DNA of 14,912 nt from CAZWVM01 sp964637705. Its GTDB lineage: Bacteria; UBA8481. The stretch spans positions 1 through 14,912 of the forward strand of contig CAZWVM010000083.1 in the NCBI GenBank assembly GCA_964637705.1, written 5' to 3'. This document shows, piece by piece, positions 1 to 7,797 of the stretch (position 1 is its first letter; each line of letters opens with the position of its first letter). The notes under the pieces were generated by a model, which worked only from the letters and a program-made list of their open reading frames with translations, was not told the origin of the DNA and made no database searches. The position numbers and the translations under genes are program-made.

Positions 1-871
1 GGACCTCCTCGATCCGCGCCGGGTGGATCCGGCCGTCGGCGACGAGCTTGGTGAGAGCAATCCGCGCCACCTCGCGGCGGACGGGATCGAAGCAGGAGAG
101 ATGCACGGCCTGGGGCGTGTCGTCGATGACGAGATCGACGCCGGAGAGACGCTCGAACTCGCGGATGTTCCGCCCCTCGCGGCCGATGATGCGGCCCTTG
201 AGATCGTCGGTGGGCAGGGAGACGGTCGAGACGGTGCGCTCGGAGGTGATCTCCGAGGCGTAGCGCTGCATCGCCACGGTGAGGATCTTCTGTGCCCGCT
301 CCTCGGCCTCCCTCTCCGCGTCCTGCTCGATCTTCCTGACGAGCCGCGCCGCCTCCGCGTGCGCCTCGTCCTCGATGTCCTTCACCAGCATCGCCCGGGC
401 CTCGGCGGAGGTCAGGGAGGAGATCTGCTCGAGCCGGCGACGCAGGTCGTCGGACTGGGCGAGGAGCGCCTTCTGGTCGCTGACGATCTTCGCCTGGGCC
501 TCCCGGACGTCGGACTCCGTGCGGTTCAGCTGCTCGGAACGCTTGTCGAGCGCGTCCTCCTTCTGCTTGATCCGGTCCTCGACGCGCTTCTGCTCGGACT
601 TCTGGCGGTCGAGATCCTTGAGGACGTTCTGGCGCTCCTTGTGGATCTCGTCGCGGGCCTCGAGCAGGGCCTCGCGCTTGGCGACTTCCGCCTCGCGCTT
701 CGCGTTCTCGAGGATCTGGTCGCGGCGGAGCGCGGCGCTGCCGAGGGTGTTATTCTCCTGGTAGCGCCGGAGAAACCATCCCATGACGGCGGCAATGACC
801 ATCGCCGCCAGCATGAAGATCATCTGTTCGCTCTCGGTGAGCGATCCGAAGTATTGAAGTGGATTCAGCAT
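1..871 (-). CDS. rny: Ribonuclease Y, N-terminal part (cut by window edge)
   Basis: Membrane-anchored endoribonuclease that initiates mRNA decay. About 290 residues are visible of a protein that is usually about 520. In order: a short N-terminus, one membrane segment at about residues 17-35 (MIFMLAAMVIAAVMGW), a long charged coiled coil at about 45-205 rich in K/E/R (KREAEVAKREALLEARDE), then a KH RNA-binding domain starting near SLPTDDLKGRIIGREGRNIR. The catalytic HD domain would lie beyond position 1 and cannot be seen. The ATG at 871 is chosen because GGGAGG lies 10 nt upstream (882-887) and it places the membrane segment at the N-terminus, as in the family. It follows the TPR gene on the same strand after 252 bp. 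The TM + coiled coil + KH order is diagnostic, so the identification is secure. Confidence 0.95.
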   Translation of the reverse strand, partial: MLNPLQYFGSLTESEQMIFMLAAMVIAAVMGWFLRRYQENNTLGSAALRRDQILENAKREAEVAKREALLEARDEIHKERQNVLKDLDRQKSEQKRVEDRIKQKEDALDKRSEQLNRTESDVREAQAKIVSDQKALLAQSDDLRRRLEQISSLTSAEARAMLVKDIEDEAHAEAARLVRKIEQDAEREAEERAQKILTVAMQRYASEITSERTVSTVSLPTDDLKGRIIGREGRNIREFERLSGVDLVIDDTPQAVHLSCFDPVRREVARIALTKLVADGRIHPARIEEV

Positions 872-933
872 GGTGCAAGAACCTCCCGGGCGTTATCCGG
901 AGATTCCGAACCTCTTCGAGAGAGCCGGAAACC

Positions 934-969
934 GGGCGCCGGGCCGCCCCGCGAAGGGGCGCCGGGCCG
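934..969. repeat. 13-bp direct repeat enclosing a small hairpin
   Basis: GGGCGCCGGGCCG occurs at 934-946 and again at 957-969. Between and overlapping the copies is a 6-bp hairpin (CGCCCC at 945-950, loop GCGAA, GGGGCG at 956-961). It lies 63-98 nt upstream of the rny start, so it could be in the rny leader RNA or could simply be GC-rich spacer. Apart from this and the hairpin at 1072-1098, I see nothing else in the 872-1123 spacer; no convincing -35/-10 pair for rny was found. Confidence 0.5.
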
Positions 970-1071
970 CGGTCGGTCGGCACGTTCCAGGTTACGGATG
1001 ATTGATCTCTCGACGGCATTTCGGAATCGATCCGGTTTCCGCGGGACACGAAGCCCCGCGGCATGAATCCG

Positions 1072-1098
1072 GGAAGGGCGGCGGACAACCGCCCTTCC
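1072..1098 (-). terminator. Hairpin downstream of the TPR gene, possible terminator
   Basis: A perfect 10-bp stem, GGAAGGGCGG (1072-1081) pairing with CCGCCCTTCC (1089-1098), with a 7-nt loop. It begins 25 nt beyond the stop codon of the TPR gene. No T-run follows on the minus strand, so it is not a canonical intrinsic terminator. It may still end or protect the 3' end of the TPR transcript, or it may be an RNA element between the TPR gene and rny. Confidence 0.45.
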
Positions 1099-1123
1099 GT
1101 CATGATGAAAGGCAAGGGAAACA

Positions 1124-3271
1124 TCACCGCCGGCCGGCCGGAGCCGCGGGCGCGGCGGGCGCGGGGGCCTCCAGGGCCGCGATGCGGTCCGCCAGGTCCG
1201 CGTTGGCCTGCGGATCCAGGGCAAGGGCGCGCTTCAGGTGCTCGAGCGCCTCGGGCTTGCGGCCCAGGGCTTCCGCCGAAGCGCCCCACAGGCGGTGGAA
1301 GAAGGCGGCCTGGCCGACGTTGTCGGAGGAAAGCACGGCGCGCACATCGGCGATGGCCTTCTCGTGGTTCCCCATCGCGTAGTGCAGGTAACCGCGCGTG
1401 CGGCGGACCGGCGACTGCGGCTCCTCGCCATACACCTCGGCCACTTCCTCGACCTTGGCCAGCGCATTGGGCAGGTCGCGCTTCAGGCGCGCCGCCACCC
1501 AGCCCCAGGAAAGAACGGCCTCGGCGTTTCCGGGCTCCGCCGTCACCCAGGATTTCAGGACGTCGTAGGCCTCGGTCTCGGCGTCGGACGCGAAGAGCTC
1601 GTTGGAGAAGTAGCGCTTGTCGGCCGTGCGAAGGCCTCCGTTGAGAAGCTCCTGCCGCGCGAGCCTCTCGTTGCCGAGGACGCGGTAGAGCCGCGCCAGC
1701 GAGCGATAGTGGTTCGGGTCGAGCGGGTCCCGGTCGCGGGCCGCCTGGAGGCGGACCACGCCGTCGTTGACGACCTGCTGGGCCTTCCGGTCCTCTCCAC
1801 GCTCCTTGTAGAAGGTGTGGAGCACGATGTAGCCGGCCGGATTCAGCTTGTCGCGATCGGCGAGCCCGCGCAGGACGACCTCGGCGTCGCGGTGACGCGC
1901 GGCGTCCGACAGGATGCCCGCGCGCCGCACGGAGAGTTCGAAGAACTCCGGGGCGTCCGGATTGGCCTTGAGCCACTTGTCCAGGAGCGCCAGGGCTTCG
2001 TCGTGCTTCCGCTGCTGCGCCAGGGCGACCGCCGTGCGATCGAGGATGTCGATGCGGTCGATCCGGCCGCTCATCATGTCCATCGCGCGCTTGTAGTAGT
2101 CGGCCGCGGCGACGAAATCGCGGTCGGCGAAGGTGATGTCGCCGAGGCGAGGCAGGGCCAGCTGGTTGCGGGCGTTGCGGGAGAGGGCGGCGACGTAGGC
2201 GGACTTCGCCCCGGCCGTGTCCCCGAGCGAGCGCTTGAAGTCACCCAGGACGATCAGCGCGTAGGAATGCGCGGGATGATTGTCGCAGGCCTTCTGGACG
2301 AACCTCAGGCCGGCCGCGGTGTCTCCCTGCCGCCAGGCCTTGATGCCGCTCTCCAGGAGCCCCTTGGCGGAATTCTGCATGAGCCGGTCGAGCTTTTCGC
2401 GCCCCAGGAGACGTCCGAAGGTGACGCGCGTCTCCATCTCCTCGGCCCGCCGGACCGAGTTCAGGACCTCGTTGATCTCCAGCTCGTCCATGTTCAACGC
2501 GTGGACCAGGTAGCTCTCGGCCTCGGCGGCGCGCGACAGCTGCGCGAGCGTCGCCGCGATATTGGTGTAGATGAGCCCGTCCTCCAGGCCCAAGGCGATC
2601 GCGTTCTGGCTCTCCTGCACGCTGCGCTCGTACTGCGCGGAGAAGAAGTAGGCGGTCGCGAGATGGGCGTGGATGCGCGGATCCTCGGGCGCCAGGCTCT
2701 CCGCCAGCTCCAACAGCTTCGCGCTCACCTGCGGGTTCTCCTGGTCCACGGGCAGCGCGTACTGGAGGTAGCGGCCGACGAGGAAACGCCGGAGCATCTC
2801 CAGGGCCGGGACCTGGTCCGCGGCCGCCTCGACGGCGTACCGGAACGCGCTCTGGTAGTGGTAGAGCGCCAACGCTGGGTTCTCGTTCTCGACGATCCTC
2901 CCGATCCCCAGGTGCACCCGGGGATCGTCCACGCGCAGGCCCATGGCCTGCTCGTAGAGCCGGAAGGCGTCGCGCGGACGGCCGGCCCGCTCCAGGTCGA
3001 GCCCGCGGCGGTAGAGTTCGTCGAGCTTCTGGATCGAGGTGTCGCCGGGAGAGCGCCGCTGCAGGATGCCGAAGAACGTGCTCAGGGCCTCGTCCAGGCG
3101 CGAAGTCTCGGCGCGCTCGCGCGGCGTCGTGGACGGAGCGGGCGTGGCCGTGGGCGACGAGGCCGGGCGCTGTTGCGCCCGACCGTCCGTGGAGAAGACG
3201 AGAACGGCCGCGACCGCGAGGAGAAACGCGAAGCCGTTCCGGACCGGATGATTCGGGTTCCGCAAGATCAT
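1124..3271 (-). CDS. Secreted tetratricopeptide-repeat protein
   Basis: A 715-residue protein with an N-terminal signal peptide: basic NPNHPVRNG, hydrophobic FAFLLAVAAVLVF, likely cleavage after GRA, at about residue 33. A Ser/Thr/Pro/Ala-rich linker follows (about 35-55), then TPR helical repeats fill almost the whole chain, for example RRGLDLERAGRPRDAFRLYE near the start and EALGRKPEALEHLKRALALD near the end. The last 15 residues are an Ala/Pro tail. TPR arrays are protein-binding scaffolds, so a periplasmic or envelope role is likely, but no enzyme domain or specific family is recognised. ATG 3271 is preferred over an in-frame TTG at 3286 because GGGAG (3280-3284) sits 8 nt before the ATG and includes bases of the TTG region. 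It is divergent from lepB and has its own good promoter. Confidence 0.88.
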   Translation of the reverse strand: MILRNPNHPVRNGFAFLLAVAAVLVFSTDGRAQQRPASSPTATPAPSTTPRERAETSRLDEALSTFFGILQRRSPGDTSIQKLDELYRRGLDLERAGRPRDAFRLYEQAMGLRVDDPRVHLGIGRIVENENPALALYHYQSAFRYAVEAAADQVPALEMLRRFLVGRYLQYALPVDQENPQVSAKLLELAESLAPEDPRIHAHLATAYFFSAQYERSVQESQNAIALGLEDGLIYTNIAATLAQLSRAAEAESYLVHALNMDELEINEVLNSVRRAEEMETRVTFGRLLGREKLDRLMQNSAKGLLESGIKAWRQGDTAAGLRFVQKACDNHPAHSYALIVLGDFKRSLGDTAGAKSAYVAALSRNARNQLALPRLGDITFADRDFVAAADYYKRAMDMMSGRIDRIDILDRTAVALAQQRKHDEALALLDKWLKANPDAPEFFELSVRRAGILSDAARHRDAEVVLRGLADRDKLNPAGYIVLHTFYKERGEDRKAQQVVNDGVVRLQAARDRDPLDPNHYRSLARLYRVLGNERLARQELLNGGLRTADKRYFSNELFASDAETEAYDVLKSWVTAEPGNAEAVLSWGWVAARLKRDLPNALAKVEEVAEVYGEEPQSPVRRTRGYLHYAMGNHEKAIADVRAVLSSDNVGQAAFFHRLWGASAEALGRKPEALEHLKRALALDPQANADLADRIAALEAPAPAAPAAPAGRR

Positions 3272-3279
3272 CGTTTTAA

Positions 3280-3284
3280 CTCCC
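3280..3284 (-). promoter_or_regulatory. Shine-Dalgarno deciding the TPR gene start
   Basis: GGGAG on the minus strand, 8 nt upstream of ATG 3271. It lies inside the first codons of the longer TTG-3286 reading, which argues for the ATG as the true start. Confidence 0.7.
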
Positions 3285-3326
3285 AAGAGAGCATGGCTTC
3301 AAACTGCTGATTTTACCCAACTTCAT

Positions 3327-3355
3327 ATTCTTCGCGGCCGGAACCGATCTGTCAA
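3327..3355 (-). promoter_or_regulatory. Sigma70-type promoter of the TPR gene
   Basis: A perfect -35 box TTGACA (3350-3355), a 17-bp spacer and -10 box AAGAAT (3327-3332, 4 of 6 to consensus). Transcription would start near 3320, giving a leader of about 50 nt before ATG 3271. The local sequence is clearly A/T-richer than the surrounding DNA. A GAATAT variant two bases downstream would need a 19-bp spacer and is less likely. Confidence 0.65.
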
Positions 3356-3468
3356 GGCCTAACCGAAAAACGTCGTCCCCGGCGGCAACGCGATCGAACG
3401 TCCCGTACGCCAAAACCGCTTCGGGGAATGACCATGCAGGAGGCGTGCCGGAAGTGGGCCTTCGGTTC

Positions 3469-3496
3469 TTGTCACGGTGGGGAATTGCTGTAGACT
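3469..3496 (+). promoter_or_regulatory. Sigma70-type promoter of lepB
   Basis: -35 box TTGTCA (3469-3474, 5 of 6), a 16-bp spacer and -10 box TAGACT (3491-3496, 4 of 6). The predicted transcript begins near 3503, about 25 nt before GTG 3528. It is back-to-back with the TPR promoter. The 113 bp between the two -35 boxes show no other clear element. Confidence 0.55.
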
Positions 3497-3515
3497 TCCG
3501 CGTCGAGACTCCCGG

Positions 3516-3520
3516 AAGGA
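3516..3520 (+). promoter_or_regulatory. Shine-Dalgarno deciding the lepB start
   Basis: AAGGA at 3516-3520, 7 nt before GTG 3528. A longer reading from GTG 3477 has no such site and its start lies between the -35 and -10 boxes, so it could not be transcribed from that promoter. Confidence 0.65.
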
Positions 3521-3527
3521 AGAGAAC

Positions 3528-4172
3528 GTGGAACAGGAACCGAACACCCCCGAAGCCCCCGAGGCCCCCGCGGTCGCGGTTCAGCCTCCGACGGAGGAAC
3601 CGGCCCGCGAATCCGCGGTCACAAAGGTCGTCTACGTCGTCAAGGAGATCGTCATCACCCTCCTGCTCTTCCTCCTCCTGCGCAATCTCGTCGTCCAGGC
3701 CCGCTACATCCCCTCCGCCTCGATGCACCCGGGGCTCTTGGAGGGTGACCGGCTGCTCGTCGAGGTGGTGACGAAGAACTTCGGATGGGTCGAGCGCGGC
3801 AACATCCTCGTCTTCTACCGGCCCGGGGATCCCAGCCCCACGCTCTCGCAGTTGCTCCTCTCCTCCTTCGGCATTCACGACGACCACGCAATGATCAAGC
3901 GCGTGATCGGCATGCCCGGGGACGTGATCGAGGTGATCCCGAACGAGGGCGTTCTGGTGAACGGCGTCATGGCCTCGGAACCCTTCACGGCCGAGGCCGC
4001 GCGCGAGCACTTCGGCCCGGTGACGGTGCCCGAGGGTCATCTCTTCATGATGGGGGACAACCGGAACCAGTCCTCCGACTCGCGCATCTGGGGCTTCCTG
4101 CCGATCTCGAACGTGATCGGCCGCGCGCTGGTGCGCTTCTACCCCTTCGACCGGATCGGCGCGATCCGGTAG
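3528..4172 (+). CDS. lepB: Signal peptidase I
   Basis: Serine-lysine protease that removes signal peptides from exported proteins on the outer face of the inner membrane. 214 residues from GTG 3528. A Pro/Glu-rich cytoplasmic tail (1-35) is followed by one membrane anchor (about 40-57, IVITLLLFLLLRNLVV). Box B is PSASMHPGLLEGDRLLV with catalytic Ser65. The general base is Lys124 in MIKRVIGMPGD. Box E is GDNRNQSSDSR (176-186), followed by WGFLP. All essential residues are present. It has a single anchor, unlike the two in E. coli LepB, which is usual in most phyla. It is monocistronic by position: divergent from the TPR gene and convergent with murI, 4 bp apart. Its clients should include the TPR protein next door. 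Confidence 0.95.
   Translation: MEQEPNTPEAPEAPAVAVQPPTEEPARESAVTKVVYVVKEIVITLLLFLLLRNLVVQARYIPSASMHPGLLEGDRLLVEVVTKNFGWVERGNILVFYRPGDPSPTLSQLLLSSFGIHDDHAMIKRVIGMPGDVIEVIPNEGVLVNGVMASEPFTAEAAREHFGPVTVPEGHLFMMGDNRNQSSDSRIWGFLPISNVIGRALVRFYPFDRIGAIR
4150..4170. terminator. Hairpin shared by the converging lepB and murI ends
   Basis: A perfect 8-bp stem, ACCGGATC (4150-4157) and GATCCGGT (4163-4170), with loop GGCGC. It overlaps the last codons of lepB and lies just beyond the murI stop. Being symmetrical it would form in both transcripts, which fits a bidirectional terminator, but neither side has a T-run. The function is inferred from position. Confidence 0.45.
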
Positions 4173-4176
4173 CGAA

Positions 4177-5010
4177 TCAGGCTGATAACGCGGAGCGGGC
4201 CTGGGCCAGCTCCCCGAGAGGCAGCAATTGGACGGTCCGGATGGCGTCGCCGAGAAAACGGTCTCCCTGCAGGCGGAATCCCTCCGGGTTGTCGGTGCAG
4301 TAGAAGCGGCGGCGAACCGCGTTTCCCCCGGACGCCCGCAGCGACGACTCCTCGAGCAGGTCCTTGAGCGCGAGCGCGGCCGCGGCCGCCGAATCGACCA
4401 CCTCCACCGCCCCGCCGACGTGGTCCTTCACGGTTCTCTCCAGGAGGGGATAATGCGTGCACCCCAGGACCAGGGTGTCGATGCCCTTCTCGATGAGCGG
4501 GTCGAGATAGAGCGCGACGGCGCGGCGGGCGAAGTCGTCGTCGAGGTGCCCCTCCTCCACCAGGGGCACCAGGAGCGGCGCGGGCGCGGCGAAGACGCGC
4601 GCGTCCTGCCGGATCGCGAGGATCGCCCCCTGGTAGGCCTCCGAGGAGACCGTGCCGCGCGTGCCGATGACGCCGATGCGGCCGGAGCGCGAGACGCGGG
4701 CCGCGGCCTGGGCGCCCGGCCCCACGACGCCCAGGACCGGCACGGGGAGAGCGGCGGAAAGCGTCGAGAGCCCGAAGGCCGACGCGGTGTTGCAGGCGAT
4801 GAGGACGGCCTTGACGCCGAGGGAGACGAGGTAGGCACCGATCTCGAGCGCGAACTCCCTCACCACCGCGGGGCTCTTCGGACCGTAGGGTATGCGGGCC
4901 GTGTCTCCCACATACACGATCGACTCGCCCGGCAGAAGTTCGGCCATGCGGCGCACGACGGTGAGCCCGCCGAGACCGGAATCGAAGACGCCGACAGGCG
5001 AGGAGGTCAT
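4177..5010 (-). CDS. murI: Glutamate racemase
   Basis: Cofactor-independent racemase converting L- to D-glutamate for peptidoglycan. 277 residues, normal for the family. Seen: GVFDSGLGGLTV (7-18) with the first substrate-binding Asp-Ser (10-11), PYG (41-43), CNTAS with catalytic Cys73, LVEEG around 150, and LGCTHYPLL with catalytic Cys184 and His186. The two-cysteine acid/base pair is intact. ATG 5010 starts directly before the first conserved motif; no strong Shine-Dalgarno is visible, only a purine-rich GAGAAGCAGAGA. It lies 102 bp downstream of rarA on the same strand and could be the last gene of that unit. Confidence 0.96.
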   Translation of the reverse strand: MTSSPVGVFDSGLGGLTVVRRMAELLPGESIVYVGDTARIPYGPKSPAVVREFALEIGAYLVSLGVKAVLIACNTASAFGLSTLSAALPVPVLGVVGPGAQAAARVSRSGRIGVIGTRGTVSSEAYQGAILAIRQDARVFAAPAPLLVPLVEEGHLDDDFARRAVALYLDPLIEKGIDTLVLGCTHYPLLERTVKDHVGGAVEVVDSAAAAALALKDLLEESSLRASGGNAVRRRFYCTDNPEGFRLQGDRFLGDAIRTVQLLPLGELAQARSALSA

Positions 5011-5112
5011 TCTCTGCTTCTCATCTTTCCTGTTCCCTCTGTCATTGGCCGTTTCTCGAATCCGCGGCGAACGGCGGCAAATGATAGAGGGAAAAGGGGA
5101 AATCGAAAATGA

Positions 5113-6414
5113 TCACTTTCTCGGCCATTCCCCCCACAGGGACTTCAGGCGTTCCAGGAGCCTCTTCTCCTCCCCGCGGTCCGTGGGGCGGTAGAAGCTG
5201 CGCTTCTCGGAGAGGTAATCCTGCTTCACGAACCCTCCGAATGCATGGGGATACCTGTACCCCTCGCCCCGCCCGAGCGCCTCCGCGTCGCGGTAGCCCG
5301 TGCCCTTGAGGTGGTTCGGAACCTCGAGCAGGCGGCCGGAACGGATCTCGGCGAGCGCCGCGTCCACGGCCTCGTAGGAGGCGTTCGACTTCGGGGCGCA
5401 GGCGAGGTAGGTCGCGGCCTGGGCGAGGATGATGCGCGCCTCCGGCATGCCGACGAACTCCACCGCCTGCGCCGCGGCAACGGCGACGAGCAGGGCCTTC
5501 GCGTCCGCGTTGCCGACGTCTTCGGAGGCGAAGATCGCCATGCGGCGCGCGAGGAAGCGGGGATCGTCGCCGCCCTCGATCATGCGCGCCAGGTAGTAGA
5601 CGGCCGCGTCCGGGTCGCTCCCGCGCAGGGACTTGATGAAGGCCGAGGCGCAGTCGTAGTGGGCGTCCTCGTCGCGGTCGTGGGCGATCACCTTCCTTCC
5701 CAGGGCCCGTCGCGCGTCGGGAGCGGTGACGCGCGCGCCGAGGGACGCGGCGACCGCGACGAGTTCGAGCGCCGTGAGCGCCCGACGCGCGTCGCCGTCC
5801 GAATGGGCCGCGAGGACGTCGAGCGCGTCCGGGTCGAACGCGAGTCCCAGGCGCCCCAGGCCCCGTTCCCCGTCCGCGAGCGCGCGTCGCAACAGCTCCT
5901 TCAGGTCCTCCGGCTCGAGCGGGCGGAACTCCAGGAAGTGAGTGCGCGAAGCCAGGGCCGAGGTGACGTAGAAGGACGGGTTGTGAGTGGTCGCGCCCAT
6001 GAGGATGAGGCGGCCGTTCTCGACGTCCGGCAGCAGCGCGTCCTGCTGCGCCTTGTTGAAGCGGTGGATCTCGTCGATGAAGAGAAGCGTCCGGCGGCCG
6101 TGCATCGAGAGCCGGACGGCGGCCTCCTCCGAGACACGCCGGACGTCGGCGACGCCGGACGTCACCGCGTTCAACGGCTCGAAGACGGCATCGAAGCGGT
6201 CGGCGAGGATGTGTGCCAGGGCGGTCTTCCCCGTGCCGGGCGGCCCGAAGAGGATGAGGGAGGCGATGTGGCCGGAACGGAGGATCCGGTCGAGGGGCTC
6301 GCCGGGGCCCAGGATCCCGCGTTGGCCGACGAACTCCTCGAGCGTCCGGGGTCTCATCCGGCGCGCCAGCGGCTGGTGCTCGTCGAGCCCCGAGTCAAAG
6401 AGTCCGGCGGTCAT
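5113..6414 (-). CDS. rarA: Replication-associated recombination protein A (AAA+ ATPase)
   Basis: RarA/MgsA, a clamp-loader-like AAA+ ATPase (WRNIP1 family) acting at stalled forks and interacting with SSB. 433 residues from ATG 6414. N-terminus with LARRMRPRTLEEFVGQ, Walker A GPPGTGKT (57-64), Walker B LFIDEIH (111-117), sensor 1 ATTHNPSF (141-148), then the helical lid and the family-typical tetramerisation region (MIEGGDDPRFLARRM, ASEDVGNAD), ending GTGYRYPH-like as GEGYRYPHAFGGF. The frame stays open back to an ATG at 6501, adding 29 basic residues, but these look like non-coding spacer. Neither start has a good Shine-Dalgarno; 6414 is chosen by homology. It is 130 bp downstream of mlaD. 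SSB, its usual partner, is encoded upstream in the same block. Confidence 0.95.
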   Translation of the reverse strand: MTAGLFDSGLDEHQPLARRMRPRTLEEFVGQRGILGPGEPLDRILRSGHIASLILFGPPGTGKTALAHILADRFDAVFEPLNAVTSGVADVRRVSEEAAVRLSMHGRRTLLFIDEIHRFNKAQQDALLPDVENGRLILMGATTHNPSFYVTSALASRTHFLEFRPLEPEDLKELLRRALADGERGLGRLGLAFDPDALDVLAAHSDGDARRALTALELVAVAASLGARVTAPDARRALGRKVIAHDRDEDAHYDCASAFIKSLRGSDPDAAVYYLARMIEGGDDPRFLARRMAIFASEDVGNADAKALLVAVAAAQAVEFVGMPEARIILAQAATYLACAPKSNASYEAVDAALAEIRSGRLLEVPNHLKGTGYRDAEALGRGEGYRYPHAFGGFVKQDYLSEKRSFYRPTDRGEEKRLLERLKSLWGEWPRK

Positions 6415-6544
6415 CGGAGAGGAACCGGCAGGCAATCCGACCGCGGGTCGACGGACGCGGCGGCCGGCCGGATGACCCGATTCGCGTCCGCGTCCGCGCA
6501 TGACGCGGGTTTCGCGGTCCCGGCCGTTCCCGTCACGGAGAGTA

Positions 6545-7762
6545 TCAGTAGGAGTTGCCGCGCCGGCGGCGCTCGGAGCCGGCCGCGCCGCCCTCGCGCC
6601 CCGAGCCGCCGAAGACGGAGAAGCGCATGTTGAGGTTTCCGAGGTAGCGCTCGGGGTCGCGCTTCACGTCGGCGAGCACCTCCTCGAGCCGGGCCGAGGC
6701 GGCCTCGAGGTTGTGCAGGAGCGCCCTCATGTCACGCTCCGCGGCCGTATCCCGCAAGAGGACACCCGCGGCGCCGGAACCGGAGTCGACCGAGGCGAGG
6801 ATCGAGCGGGCGTGGCGGGTGGCGCCGCGGAGTTCCTCGGAAATCTCTCGCGCGCGCGCGATCATGACGACGAGGTCGGTCTCGCCCTTGTCGGTGATGC
6901 GCCGCGCCGAGGACGCCACGGCCTCGAAATCGCCCCCGGCCGCGCGCAGCGACCGGGAAGCGGCGCGGAACTCCTCCGCGCCCTGGAGCAGGGAATCGCC
7001 GCCCGTCCCGAGGAGATAGTCCACGCGGACCTTCATCGCGTCGATTTCGGTGAGGAGCCGGGTCGAGGACTCGCGCCAGTCCGCGGCCATCAGGCGGAAA
7101 TCGGTGCTGCCCCGCTCCAGGTTCTCCTCCAGCGTGTCCAACGCGCGCGTGATGCCCGGGCGGTTCTCGGAAACCAGGAGCCGCACCTCCTCGGTGATCG
7201 CTCGCGCGTTCTCGACGGTCGTGCGCAGGTCCTCCCCGAAACCGCGGTCGGTGGCGAGGTCGGTGAATCCGCGGAAGCTGCCGACGACGTCGTTGACCGT
7301 GTGCAGGGTCTCCTCGGCGGTCTGCTGGACGTCGGCGAAAGAGGTCATCTCGCGGCCCCGCAGGAACGAGCCCGGCTCGATCGTCCCGGGCTCGCGGCCC
7401 GGCTCGAGCCCGACGAAGATCTCCCCGAGGAATCCCTGGCTGGAGATGAAGGCGCGGGTGCCCTTCGGCAGGCGCGTCCCGACCGGGAGGGAGACGCGCA
7501 CCGTCACGTAGTAGGTGTCGTGCTCCTCGCTCGTCCTCGCCTCGTGGTATTCGACCGACGTGACGACGCCCTTCTGCGTGCCGGCCACGAGCACGGGGGC
7601 CTCCTGCTTGAGTCCCGCCACGTCCGCGAAACCGATCTTCAGCTCGTATTCCGAGGTCCAGAAACGGAAGGAGCCGGAGGTGAAGATCATGACGCCGAGG
7701 AAGAGGGCGCCCAGGACGACAAAGACGCCGACGGTGAACTCGACGGACCGTCCCCCCTTCAT
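6545..7762 (-). CDS. mlaD: MCE-domain lipid transport protein with long helical tail (MlaD-like)
   Basis: Inner-membrane-anchored periplasmic subunit of an MlaFED-type phospholipid transporter. 405 residues: a transmembrane anchor at about 9-27 (FTVGVFVVLGALFLGVMIFT), one MCE domain at about 38-118 (YELKIGFADVAGLKQEAPV, then GTRAFISSQGFLGEIFVGLEP), then over 200 residues of mostly helical heptad-like sequence (about 140-360), and a Gly/Arg-rich end (GSGREGGAAGSERRRRG). E. coli MlaD is about 183 residues, so the tail is the notable difference and resembles long-tailed MCE proteins of other phyla. GAGG and GGAG lie just upstream of ATG 7762. The gene is 35 bp after mlaF. The MCE family call is sure; the symbol is by analogy. 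Confidence 0.88.
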   Translation of the reverse strand: MKGGRSVEFTVGVFVVLGALFLGVMIFTSGSFRFWTSEYELKIGFADVAGLKQEAPVLVAGTQKGVVTSVEYHEARTSEEHDTYYVTVRVSLPVGTRLPKGTRAFISSQGFLGEIFVGLEPGREPGTIEPGSFLRGREMTSFADVQQTAEETLHTVNDVVGSFRGFTDLATDRGFGEDLRTTVENARAITEEVRLLVSENRPGITRALDTLEENLERGSTDFRLMAADWRESSTRLLTEIDAMKVRVDYLLGTGGDSLLQGAEEFRAASRSLRAAGGDFEAVASSARRITDKGETDLVVMIARAREISEELRGATRHARSILASVDSGSGAAGVLLRDTAAERDMRALLHNLEAASARLEEVLADVKRDPERYLGNLNMRFSVFGGSGREGGAAGSERRRRGNSY

Positions 7763-7797
7763 CGCCTCGTCTCCCCGCGTTCCCTCATGCTCCGCTC

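Noticed and set aside
1238..3310. Long plus-strand open frame of 690 codons opposite the TPR gene
   Set aside because: It is the antisense shadow of a clear TPR protein. High GC makes stop codons rare; the translation has no recognisable domain and is low-complexity. The same applies to the plus-strand frames at 4228-5112, 5245-6633 and 6500-8068.
3433..3492. A 19-codon frame (MQEACRKWAFGSCHGGELL) that might be a leader peptide
   Set aside because: It overlaps both boxes of the lepB promoter, so it would need a different upstream promoter, and nothing else supports it.
3477..3527. Longer lepB start at GTG 3477
   Set aside because: It lies between the -35 and -10 boxes and lacks a Shine-Dalgarno; GTG 3528 has AAGGA at 7 nt.
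6415..6501. Longer RarA from ATG 6501
   Set aside because: It adds 29 Arg/Gly-rich residues not typical of the family and has no ribosome-binding site, although the 6414 start also lacks a good one.
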